Shown here one piece after another: positions 56,874 to 64,000 of a DNA stretch of 64,000 nucleotides (positions are counted from its first letter, which is position 1; every line of letters begins with the position of its first letter). The position numbers and the translations under genes are program-made. The notes below the pieces were generated by a model. It worked only from the letters and a program-made list of their open reading frames with translations, did not search any database and was not told the origin of the DNA. This DNA comes from Erwinia endophytica (GTDB lineage Bacteria > Pseudomonadota > Gammaproteobacteria > Enterobacterales > Enterobacteriaceae), in contig NZ_RQVV01000054.1 of NCBI RefSeq assembly GCF_009295515.1, positions 1 through 64,000 on the forward strand, read 5' to 3'.

Positions 56874-58208
56874 TTAAACAGCTTTAACAGCATCGGCAAT
56901 CCGGTGTGCCAGTAACGTCACCTGCTCTTCGCTCTCACCTTCCACCATCACACGAATCAGTGGTTCAGTACCCGATTTACGTAAGAGCACACGACCACGG
57001 TCATGCAGTTCCTTTTCAACTTCCGCCATGATCGCTTTCACCTGCTCATCTGCCAAAGGATCCGTCTCTCCTCTGAAACGGACATTAACCAGGATTTGCG
57101 GCAACAGTTTCATACCACTGCACAGATCATGCAGACTCATGTGATTGCGAACCATCGCAGTAAGCACCTGCAAACCTGCAACGATACCGTCACCCGTGGT
57201 GGTCTTGTCCAGCAAGATGACATGTCCTGAATTCTCCGCCCCCAGACGCCAGCCTTTTTCCTGCAACTTCTCCAACACGTAGCGATCGCCCACTTTAGCA
57301 CGAGCAAAAGGAATGCCCAGCTCTTTGAGAGCCAGTTCCAGCCCCATATTGCTCATTAGTGTTCCCACCACGCCACCGCGTAACTGCCCCTGGCGCAAAC
57401 CTTCGCGGGCGATGATATAGAGGATCTGGTCACCATCTACTTTACGCCCAAGATGGTCCACCATCATGATTCGGTCACCGTCACCGTCGTAAGCCAGACC
57501 AATGTCAGCTTTCTCTGCCAGCACACGCGCCTGTAGTTGACGAATATCCGTTGCACCGCATTCTTTGTTGATATTCATGCCATCTGGCTGCACGCCGAGC
57601 GTGATGACTGTCGCCCCCAGTTCTCGCAGAACATTCGGCGCAATGTGATAAGTCGCGCCGTTGGCACAGTCCACCACGATTTTTAAACCATTCAGACTCA
57701 GTTCACTTGGAAACGTGCCTTTGCAGAATTCAATATAGCGACCGGCAGCATCAACGATGCGACTGGCGCGGCCCAGTTCGGCGGATTCCACACAGGTAAT
57801 CGGCTTATTCATCTCAGCTTCAATGGCCTCTTCTACTTCATCCGGCAGTTTGGTGCCTTCAATAGAGAAGAATTTAATGCCATTGTCATCGAACGGGTTA
57901 TGTGAGGCGGAGATGACAATTCCAGCCTCAGCCCGGAAGGTTCGGGTCAGATAAGCAATGGCTGGCGTCGGCATCGGACCGGTAAAAGCGGCAGACAGGC
58001 CTGCTGCTGCCAGCCCAGCCTCCAGTGCAGATTCCAACATGTAACCGGAAATGCGCGTATCCTTACCAATAATAATTTTCTTTGAGCCGTTTCTCGCCAG
58101 TACCTTACCCGCAGCCCAGCCCAGTTTCAGCACGAAATCAGGGGTAATTGGCGATTCACCGACTTTGCCACGGATGCCATCGGTACCAAAATACTTACGG
58201 TTGCTCAT
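56874..58208 (-). CDS. glmM: Phosphoglucosamine mutase
   Basis: This 444-aa alpha-D-phosphohexomutase interconverts glucosamine 6-phosphate and 1-phosphate on the way to UDP-GlcNAc. The phosphoserine is Ser102 in [12 protein letters not shown]; the metal loop is DGDGDR and the phosphate-binding loop [12 protein letters not shown]. The start [14 protein letters not shown] matches the family. It lies four bases after folP, one operon. Confidence 0.98.
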   Translation of the reverse strand: MSNRKYFGTDGIRGKVGESPITPDFVLKLGWAAGKVLARNGSKKIIIGKDTRISGYMLESALEAGLAAAGLSAAFTGPMPTPAIAYLTRTFRAEAGIVISASHNPFDDNGIKFFSIEGTKLPDEVEEAIEAEMNKPITCVESAELGRASRIVDAAGRYIEFCKGTFPSELSLNGLKIVVDCANGATYHIAPNVLRELGATVITLGVQPDGMNINKECGATDIRQLQARVLAEKADIGLAYDGDGDRIMMVDHLGRKVDGDQILYIIAREGLRQGQLRGGVVGTLMSNMGLELALKELGIPFARAKVGDRYVLEKLQEKGWRLGAENSGHVILLDKTTTGDGIVAGLQVLTAMVRNHMSLHDLCSGMKLLPQILVNVRFRGETDPLADEQVKAIMAEVEKELHDRGRVLLRKSGTEPLIRVMVEGESEEQVTLLAHRIADAVKAV

Positions 58209-58212
58209 AGCG

Positions 58213-59049
58213 TTACTCTTCCTTCGCTGACAGTGTTGCTTCGACGACGCGCATCGCCTCAACGGTTTCTTTAACATCATGAACGCGCAGGATATGCGCG
58301 CCCTGCATGGCGGCAATCACCGCACAGGCCAGGCTGCCGGTCAGGCGTTGCGACGGTCCGACATTCAGCAACTGGCCAATCATACTTTTACGTGACATCC
58401 CCACCAGCAATGGCAAACCAAAACGGTGGAAATCGCCCAGATGGGCAAGAAGCTGATAATTGTGGGAGAGATTCTTACCGAAACCGAATCCAGGGTCGAG
58501 CAACAGCTGCTCTTTTTTAATGCCCGCCGCTTCACAGCGGGCAATATGTTTAACAAAGAAGGCGTCCACATCTTGCAGAAGGTGCTGATACTTCGGTGCC
58601 TGCTGCATTGTCCGGGGCTCGCCCTGCATATGCATCAGACAAACGGGCAGACCGCTAGCGGCAGCGGCTTCCAGAGCGCCAGGTTCCTGCAGGGAACGGA
58701 TATCGTTGATCAAATGCGCGCCAGCATTAGCCGATTCACGGATAACTTCAGGTTTAGAAGTATCCACCGAGATCCACGCCTCGAAACGTTGAGAAATCGC
58801 TTCCACTACCGGTATCACTCGCTCCAGCTCCTGCTCAACACTCACCTCATCGGCACCAGGTCGAGTGGATTCGCCACCAATATCGATAATGGTGGCGCCG
58901 GCATTGATCATACCATTGGCATGAGTGAGAGCCTGGACTAAATCGTTATGCTTACCGCCATCTGAAAAGGAGTCCGGCGTCACATTCAAAATCCCCATCA
59001 CGTGGGCATGTGATAAATCAAGCACGGAATCTCTGGCATAAAGCTTCAT
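58213..59049 (-). CDS. folP: Dihydropteroate synthase
   Basis: This 278-aa TIM-barrel enzyme joins p-aminobenzoate to 6-hydroxymethyl-dihydropterin pyrophosphate in folate synthesis; it is the sulfonamide target. Motifs are [35 protein letters not shown] and GMSRKS. The start [15 protein letters not shown] matches E. coli (282 aa). It is followed closely by glmM. Confidence 0.98.
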   Translation of the reverse strand: MKLYARDSVLDLSHAHVMGILNVTPDSFSDGGKHNDLVQALTHANGMINAGATIIDIGGESTRPGADEVSVEQELERVIPVVEAISQRFEAWISVDTSKPEVIRESANAGAHLINDIRSLQEPGALEAAAASGLPVCLMHMQGEPRTMQQAPKYQHLLQDVDAFFVKHIARCEAAGIKKEQLLLDPGFGFGKNLSHNYQLLAHLGDFHRFGLPLLVGMSRKSMIGQLLNVGPSQRLTGSLACAVIAAMQGAHILRVHDVKETVEAMRVVEATLSAKEE

Positions 59050-59099
59050 AACAGCTGTTCTCCTGACGGGTCTTACCGATAGCGGGTTTTTCGGGATAT

Positions 59100-59127
59100 A
59101 AAAAACCCCGGTCATCGCCGGGGTTTG
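59100..59127 (-). terminator. Terminator of ftsH
   Basis: ACCCCGG and CCGGGGT enclose CGATGA, followed by TTTTTAT on the minus strand, 22 bases after the ftsH stop and before folP. Confidence 0.9.
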
Positions 59128-59148
59128 GGGTAACTCAAGCCAGGCGGT

Positions 59149-61080
59149 TTATTTATCGCCCAGTTGCTCTGACAGAGGATTGCCAGGGCTTGGCGCACGC
59201 GGCTCATCAGCCGGGCGAGGTGCCTTTGGCGTACCGTTGTTGCCAGAATTGTTAGTGTCTGGTTCTTCCCATCCTGCCGGTGGACGCACTTCACGGCGAG
59301 CCATCAGGTCATCGATCTGCGGCGCATCAATAGTTTCATACTTCATCAGCGCGTCTTTCATCGCGTGAAGAATGTCCATGTTTTCGTTCAGGATACGACG
59401 AGCACGTTGGTAATTACTCTCCACCAACGCTTTCACTTCCTGATCGATAATGCGTGCAGTCTCATCAGACATGTGCTTCGCTTTGGCGACGGAACGGCCA
59501 AGGAATACTTCACCTTCTTCTTCCGCATACAACAATGGTCCCAGTTTCTCTGAGAAGCCCCATTGAGTCACCATGTTACGTGCTATTGACGTCGCTACCT
59601 TAATGTCGTTAGACGCACCGGTAGAAACATGCTCTGGACCGTAAATGATCTCTTCAGCCAGACGGCCACCGTACAAAGTAGAAATCTGACTTTCCAGTTT
59701 CTGGCGGCTGGCGCTAATCGCATCACCTTCAGGCAAGAAGAACGTCACCCCTAATGCACGACCACGAGGAATAATGGTAACTTTGTGCACGGGATCATGT
59801 TCCGGCACCAGGCGACCAATAATGGCATGCCCCGCTTCGTGATAAGCCGTCGATTCTTTCTGCGCTTCCGTCATCACCATGGAACGACGTTCCGCCCCCA
59901 TCATGATCTTGTCTTTCGCTTTCTCGAACTCAACCATCGAAACCACACGGCGATTACCACGAGCAGCGAACAGCGCAGCTTCGTTCACCAGGTTAGCGAG
60001 GTCGGCACCAGAGAAACCAGGCGTACCACGCGCGATGACCGACGCATCAATGTCGGTAGCCAGTGGTACACGGCGCATATGCACTTTCAGTATTTGCTCA
60101 CGACCACGCACATCCGGCAGACCCACCACGACCTGGCGGTCAAAACGTCCTGGACGCAGCAACGCAGGGTCAAGAACATCTGGACGGTTAGTTGCAGCAA
60201 TAACAATGATACCTTCATTGCCTTCAAAACCATCCATCTCGACCAACATCTGATTCAGCGTCTGTTCACGTTCATCGTGACCACCGCCTAATCCTGCGCC
60301 ACGCTGACGCCCTACAGCATCAATCTCATCGATAAAGATGATACAAGGTGCCGCTTTTTTAGCCTGCTCAAACATGTCACGGACACGTGATGCACCTACA
60401 CCAACGAACATTTCTACGAAATCAGAGCCAGAGATGGTGAAGAATGGGACTTTTGCTTCACCCGCGATGGCTTTCGCCAGCAGCGTTTTACCGGTACCCG
60501 GAGGGCCGACCATCAACACGCCTTTGGGAATTTTACCGCCCAGTTTCTGGAAACGGCTTGGCTCGCGCAGGTATTCAACCAGCTCGGCCACTTCTTCTTT
60601 CGCTTCGTCGCAACCAGCCACATCAGCAAAAGTGGTTTTAATCTGATCTTCCGTCAACATACGGGCTTTGCTTTTGCCGAAGGACATCGCGCCCTTACCG
60701 CCGCCGCCCTGCATCTGACGCATAAAGAATATCCAGACACCGATAAGCAAGAGCATTGGGAACCATGAAATGAAGATCGACGCCAACAGACTCGGCTCTT
60801 CAGGCGGTTCACCAACCACTTTTACATTTTTAGTCAACAGGTTATCGAGTAACTTGGGATCGTTGACGGGAATGTAGGTCGTGTATCGATTACTGTCTTT
60901 TCTGGTAACGTTGATCTCACGCCCGTTAATACGTGCCTCGCGGACCTGATCCTGGTTCACTTCCGACAGGAAGGTTGAATAGTCAACCCTACGGCCATTC
61001 GACTCGCTGGGCCCAAAACTCTGGAAGACAGACATCAGCACAACGGCTATGACTAACCAGAGAATCAGGTTTTTCGCCAT
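59149..61080 (-). CDS. ftsH: ATP-dependent zinc metalloprotease FtsH
   Basis: This 643-aa inner-membrane AAA+ protease has two N-terminal spans around a periplasmic loop, Walker A GPPGTGKT, Walker [29 protein letters not shown] and the zinc site HEAGH. It degrades LpxC, sigma-32 and unassembled membrane proteins. I use the [12 protein letters not shown]; a TTG three codons earlier (MSD...) has a better AGAGG spacing, the same ambiguity as in E. coli. Confidence 0.98.
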   Translation of the reverse strand: MAKNLILWLVIAVVLMSVFQSFGPSESNGRRVDYSTFLSEVNQDQVREARINGREINVTRKDSNRYTTYIPVNDPKLLDNLLTKNVKVVGEPPEEPSLLASIFISWFPMLLLIGVWIFFMRQMQGGGGKGAMSFGKSKARMLTEDQIKTTFADVAGCDEAKEEVAELVEYLREPSRFQKLGGKIPKGVLMVGPPGTGKTLLAKAIAGEAKVPFFTISGSDFVEMFVGVGASRVRDMFEQAKKAAPCIIFIDEIDAVGRQRGAGLGGGHDEREQTLNQMLVEMDGFEGNEGIIVIAATNRPDVLDPALLRPGRFDRQVVVGLPDVRGREQILKVHMRRVPLATDIDASVIARGTPGFSGADLANLVNEAALFAARGNRRVVSMVEFEKAKDKIMMGAERRSMVMTEAQKESTAYHEAGHAIIGRLVPEHDPVHKVTIIPRGRALGVTFFLPEGDAISASRQKLESQISTLYGGRLAEEIIYGPEHVSTGASNDIKVATSIARNMVTQWGFSEKLGPLLYAEEEGEVFLGRSVAKAKHMSDETARIIDQEVKALVESNYQRARRILNENMDILHAMKDALMKYETIDAPQIDDLMARREVRPPAGWEEPDTNNSGNNGTPKAPRPADEPRAPSPGNPLSEQLGDK

Positions 61081-61139
61081 GTCACTCAAGGGATTAACCT
61101 CTTATTACAACTGTGTTAACAGACAGCGTAGGGTACTAT

Positions 61140-61262
61140 ATATCCTTCATACTTGGAACCACTGCGGTATTGGCTGCGATCATTCACCCAAATCACTTAC
61201 CTGTGTAAGCTCATAGAATTCACACATTTGTCGCCTTGCAGAGATTGCAATTATTTTGGGCT
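61140..61262. repeat. Degenerate palindromic repeat between rlmE and ftsH
   Basis: The stretch starts ATATCCTTCATACTTGGAAC, has GGCTGCGATCATTCACCC and CACTTACCTGTGTAAGCTC inside, and ends TTGCAGAGATTGCAATTATTTTGG. This follows the layout of the enterobacterial YPAL-like repeat (CATACTT ... CACTTAC..GTAAGCTC ... GCAA..TTATTT). It would lie in the rlmE-ftsH transcript. Confidence 0.55.
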
Positions 61263-61890
61263 ATACTTTGCGCCCTGTCGCTACAATATACACTTCACGC
61301 GAACGAGAGCGCGAAGCGTCCGGCTTACGAATTTTCACTTTCGTAAACAGGGAGCGAATTTCCCGGAGGTAATCTTCAAAGCCATCTCCCTGAAACACTT
61401 TCACTACAAAACTACCGCCAGGTGCCAGTACATCCCGGCACATCTCCAGCGCAAGCTCAACCAAATACATTGATTTGGGGATGTCTACCGCAGGCATCCC
61501 GGTCATATTGGGCGCCATATCAGACATGACAACCTGTACTTTCGCGTCACCAACACGGTCCATCAAAGCCTTCAGCACCCGTTCATCACGGAAATCGCCC
61601 TGAAGGAAATCAACACCGACGATAGGATCCATTGGCAGAATATCACAAGCGATTATGCGACCTTTATCACCAATCTGAGTCACAACATACTGAGACCAGC
61701 CGCCGGGCGCCGCCCCAAGGTCGACCACCGTTATCCCCGGTTTAAACAACTTGTCACCTTGCTGTATTTCATCAAGTTTAAACCAGGCACGCGATCGAAG
61801 CCCTTTTTTCTGCGCCTGTTGCACATATTTATCGCTAAAGTGTTCCTGCAGCCAGCGGCTGGAGCTGGCTGAACGCTTTTTACCAGTCAT
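61261..61890 (-). CDS. rlmE: 23S rRNA 2'-O-ribose U2552 methyltransferase RlmE
   Basis: This 209-aa Rossmann-fold methyltransferase (RrmJ/FtsJ) matches E. coli length. The SAM motif is [13 protein letters not shown], with catalytic Lys38-type [10 protein letters not shown], Asp in [10 protein letters not shown] and Lys in [11 protein letters not shown]. It methylates U2552 in the A loop and is needed for late 50S assembly. It is upstream of ftsH, as in E. coli, and diverges from yhbY. Confidence 0.97.
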   Translation of the reverse strand: MTGKKRSASSSRWLQEHFSDKYVQQAQKKGLRSRAWFKLDEIQQGDKLFKPGITVVDLGAAPGGWSQYVVTQIGDKGRIIACDILPMDPIVGVDFLQGDFRDERVLKALMDRVGDAKVQVVMSDMAPNMTGMPAVDIPKSMYLVELALEMCRDVLAPGGSFVVKVFQGDGFEDYLREIRSLFTKVKIRKPDASRSRSREVYIVATGRKV

Positions 61891-62018
61891 ACTATTTCCA
61901 ACGTTGATTCAACGTACGCGATAAATAAACCGCGCAAATCAGCAAGCCGATTTGGTGATACATCAGAGATGGCGGTAGAATGACCCGTTTTCAATCCCAA
62001 TGTAAGTAAAAAAATACG

Positions 62019-62312
62019 ATGAATCTGAGTACCAAACAAAAACAGCACCTGAAAGGCCTTGCTCATCCGCTGAAGCCCGTGGTGATGCTGGGCAACAATG
62101 GCCTGACCGAAGGCGTACTGGCCGAGATCGAACAAGCGCTGGAGCACCATGAGCTCATCAAGGTGAAAATCGCGACGGAAGACCGTGAGACGAAAAACCT
62201 GGTTATTGACGCTATCGTGCGCGAAACCAGGGCCGCAAAGGTGCAGGTTATCGGCAAGACGCTGGTGCTGTACCGTCCAACGCAGGAACATAAAATCACG
62301 CTGCCACGTTGA
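62019..62312 (+). CDS. yhbY: RNA-binding protein YhbY
   Basis: This 97-aa CRM-domain protein (LKGLAHPLKPVVMLGNNGLT, GxxG-type loop, LVLYRPTQEHKI) associates with pre-50S ribosomal particles in E. coli. It diverges from rlmE across a 128-base region and is convergent with greA. Confidence 0.95.
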   Translation: MNLSTKQKQHLKGLAHPLKPVVMLGNNGLTEGVLAEIEQALEHHELIKVKIATEDRETKNLVIDAIVRETRAAKVQVIGKTLVLYRPTQEHKITLPR

Positions 62313-62370
62313 GGAGCAGGCGCTACCCATCAATTTAGTCACGGTAAAATGCCACACCCTTGATGCTGAT

Positions 62371-62396
62371 AAAAGGCCGCAACGCGGCCTTTTTCT
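62371..62396. terminator. Bidirectional terminator between yhbY and greA
   Basis: AAAAGGCCGC and GCGGCCTTTTTC form a hairpin with A and U tracts on both sides, serving the convergent pair. Confidence 0.88.
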
Positions 62397-62433
62397 TTCT
62401 TTTACAATCTGACTTGCTTATGCGGCTCCGCAA

Positions 62434-62910
62434 TCAGATGTATTCAACCTTCAGGATTTCATACTCGACATCGCCACCCGGCGTTTTGATAACGGTGACA
62501 TCATCCACTTCTTTACCGATCAGGCCACGGGCCATTGGCGAGTTCACCGAAATCAGATTCTGTTTAAAATCGGCTTCGTCATCACCGACAATGCGATAGG
62601 TCGACTCTTCGTCCGTCTCCAGATTCAACACGGTAACGGTAGAACCGAAAATAACGCGACCATTCGCGTTCATTTTAGTCACGTCGATCACTTGCGCATT
62701 TGACAACTTGGCTTCAATTTCCTGGATTCGTCCTTCACAGAAGCCCTGCTCTTCACGTGCGGCATGATACTCTGCGTTTTCTTTTAAGTCACCGTGCTCA
62801 CGCGCTTCAGCAATTGAGGCAATAATTCTGGGGCGTTTAATGGTTTTCAGCTCTTCGAGCTCTTCGCGCAGTTTCTCTGCGCCCCTTAACGTCATCGGAA
62901 TCTGATTCAT
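62434..62910 (-). CDS. greA: Transcription elongation factor GreA
   Basis: This 158-aa protein has the family length. Its N-terminal coiled coil includes the acidic tip [21 protein letters not shown], which enters the RNA polymerase secondary channel to stimulate transcript cleavage. The C-terminal FKBP-like domain has [18 protein letters not shown]. The start [14 protein letters not shown] matches E. coli; 34 upstream codons are rejected. It diverges from dacB. Confidence 0.98.
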   Translation of the reverse strand: MNQIPMTLRGAEKLREELEELKTIKRPRIIASIAEAREHGDLKENAEYHAAREEQGFCEGRIQEIEAKLSNAQVIDVTKMNANGRVIFGSTVTVLNLETDEESTYRIVGDDEADFKQNLISVNSPMARGLIGKEVDDVTVIKTPGGDVEYEILKVEYI

Positions 62911-63161
62911 CTCAATACCTCGTAAACTCTGTCCTGTACAAAAGTTAGCCATCCTGACAGATTTTAATGCAGAAAAAGCGTTCTGCGACGCTGGCCACTG
63001 AATTACAAACAAAATAGACCTCCCCCGGAGGTACGCTCCAGAGGCCGAAGGTTTTGCATTTTGATACGTATTTTACCGCAGAGTTCCTTATGGGTCATCG
63101 TTTACTTTCGACCTTAATGCACCGTAGTATGACAGCATCACCTGTCAGTAAACGCGAGATT

Positions 63162-64000
63162 ATGCGATTTTCACGAATTGTAGCCGGTTTAGCCTGCGTA
63201 TTTATGCTGAATGCCAACGCCACCCCGGTTGAAGAATACACACAATATTTACCTGATGGCGCAAACCTGGCGCTAATTGTACAAAAAATAGGTGCAAGCA
63301 CGCCCTCGATTGACTATCACAGCAAGCAAATGTCGCTGCCTGCCAGTACCATGAAAGTGATCACCGCTCTGGCAGCTTTGCTGCAATTGGGACCCGATTT
63401 TCGCTTTCACACCCAGTTAGAAAGCAAAGGAACCATTAGCGGCGGAACGCTAAAAGGGGATCTGGTGGCACGGTTTGGCGGTGATCCCACGCTGACCCGC
63501 CAGGATCTGCACAACATGGTCGCCACGCTGAAAAAACAAGGCATACAGCATATTCAGGGGAACCTGGTTATCGATACCTCTGTTTTTGCCAGCCATGACA
63601 AGGCGCCAGGCTGGCCCTGGAACGACCTGACGCAGTGCTTCAGCGCGCCGCCCGGCGCGGCTATCGTTGACCGCAACTGTTTTTCAGTATCACTTTACAG
63701 CGCGTCAACTCCCGGTGATAACGCCTTCATTCGTGTAGCGTCTTATTATCCGGTCAATATGTTTAGCCAAGTGCGTACGCTCGCCCGCGGCTCGTCTGAG
63801 GCGCAATACTGCGAGCTGGACGTGGTGCCTGGCGAACTGAATCGTTTTACGCTCACAGGTTGTATGACTCAGCGCGCGGAACCACTGCCACTGGCCTTTG
63901 CTATCCAGGACGGTGCCAGCTATGCCGGTGCTTTGCTGAAAGCCGAACTGCAGGACGCCGGTATTGATTATTCAGGTCACCTGTTGCGCCAGACGCAAGC
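63162..64000 (+). CDS. dacB: D-alanyl-D-alanine carboxypeptidase/endopeptidase (PBP4), 5' part
   Basis: The frame opens at ATG 63162 and runs off the window end after about 279 codons. It has a signal peptide (MRFSRIVAGLACVFMLNANA) and the catalytic SxxK motif Ser62-Thr-Met-Lys65 (PASTMKVITALAAL). The S13-family insertion typical of PBP4 includes DKAPGWPWNDLTQCFSAPP. The SxN and KTG motifs would lie beyond the window. PBP4 trims and cleaves peptidoglycan cross-links in the periplasm. Divergent from greA, as in E. coli. Confidence 0.96.
   Translation, partial: MRFSRIVAGLACVFMLNANATPVEEYTQYLPDGANLALIVQKIGASTPSIDYHSKQMSLPASTMKVITALAALLQLGPDFRFHTQLESKGTISGGTLKGDLVARFGGDPTLTRQDLHNMVATLKKQGIQHIQGNLVIDTSVFASHDKAPGWPWNDLTQCFSAPPGAAIVDRNCFSVSLYSASTPGDNAFIRVASYYPVNMFSQVRTLARGSSEAQYCELDVVPGELNRFTLTGCMTQRAEPLPLAFAIQDGASYAGALLKAELQDAGIDYSGHLLRQTQ

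Overview
This is a chromosomal window from a gamma-proteobacterium of the order Enterobacterales. Almost every backbone gene has a recognisable Escherichia coli orthologue, but the gene order is not that of E. coli. The presence of miaE, the missing mtr and treB, and degenerate copies of what looks like the palindromic repeat seen in Yersinia, Serratia and Pectobacterium suggest a Pectobacteriaceae- or Yersiniaceae-like genome. The genus cannot be fixed by eye.

Region 1 (1-5645) is the int-proximal end of a P4-like phage satellite integrated at the 3' end of tRNA gene leuX. It reads: decayed Ogr/Delta zinc-finger remnant, P2/P4-type cos-like region, two-gene AT-rich cargo operon, P4-type integrase, leuX. 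The cargo is the highlight. It encodes a 958-aa reverse transcriptase (YVDD active site) fused to a C-terminal nitrilase-fold domain with a complete Glu-Lys-Cys triad, translationally coupled to a 229-aa protein with one membrane segment. This is the architecture of a type 1 defence-associated reverse transcriptase (DRT1, UG1 family) anti-phage system, and its position matches the known P4 cargo hotspot beside int.

Region 2 (5646-38162) corresponds to the E. coli leuX-to-nrdDG area. It contains a DUF2501 protein, a SWIM/SNF2 helicase, yjgR, yjiN, lptG-lptF, pepA-holC-valS, yjgM, an OprD-like porin with a secreted histidine phosphatase, miaE, rraB, argF behind paired ARG boxes, pyrL-pyrB-pyrI behind an attenuator, ridA, treC without treB, a second SWIM/SNF2 helicase, and nrdD-nrdG behind FNR-like and NrdR-like sites. 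The stretch 26.2-28.4 kb is a scar zone with a solitary ABC permease, a 3' fragment of an Asp/Glu racemase gene and a 3' fragment of a short-chain dehydrogenase gene.

Region 3 (38174-64000) corresponds to a different E. coli locus (yhbP to dacB) joined directly to nrdG. It contains yhbP, yhbQ, yhbS, ubiT, ubiU-ubiV (oxygen-independent ubiquinone synthesis), yhbW, deaD with its yrbN leader, nlpI, pnp, rpsO, truB, rbfA, infB, nusA, rimP, metY, leuU, secG, glmM, folP, ftsH, rlmE, yhbY, greA and the 5' part of dacB. Most of this is the conserved transcription, translation and RNA-decay cluster, read on the minus strand.
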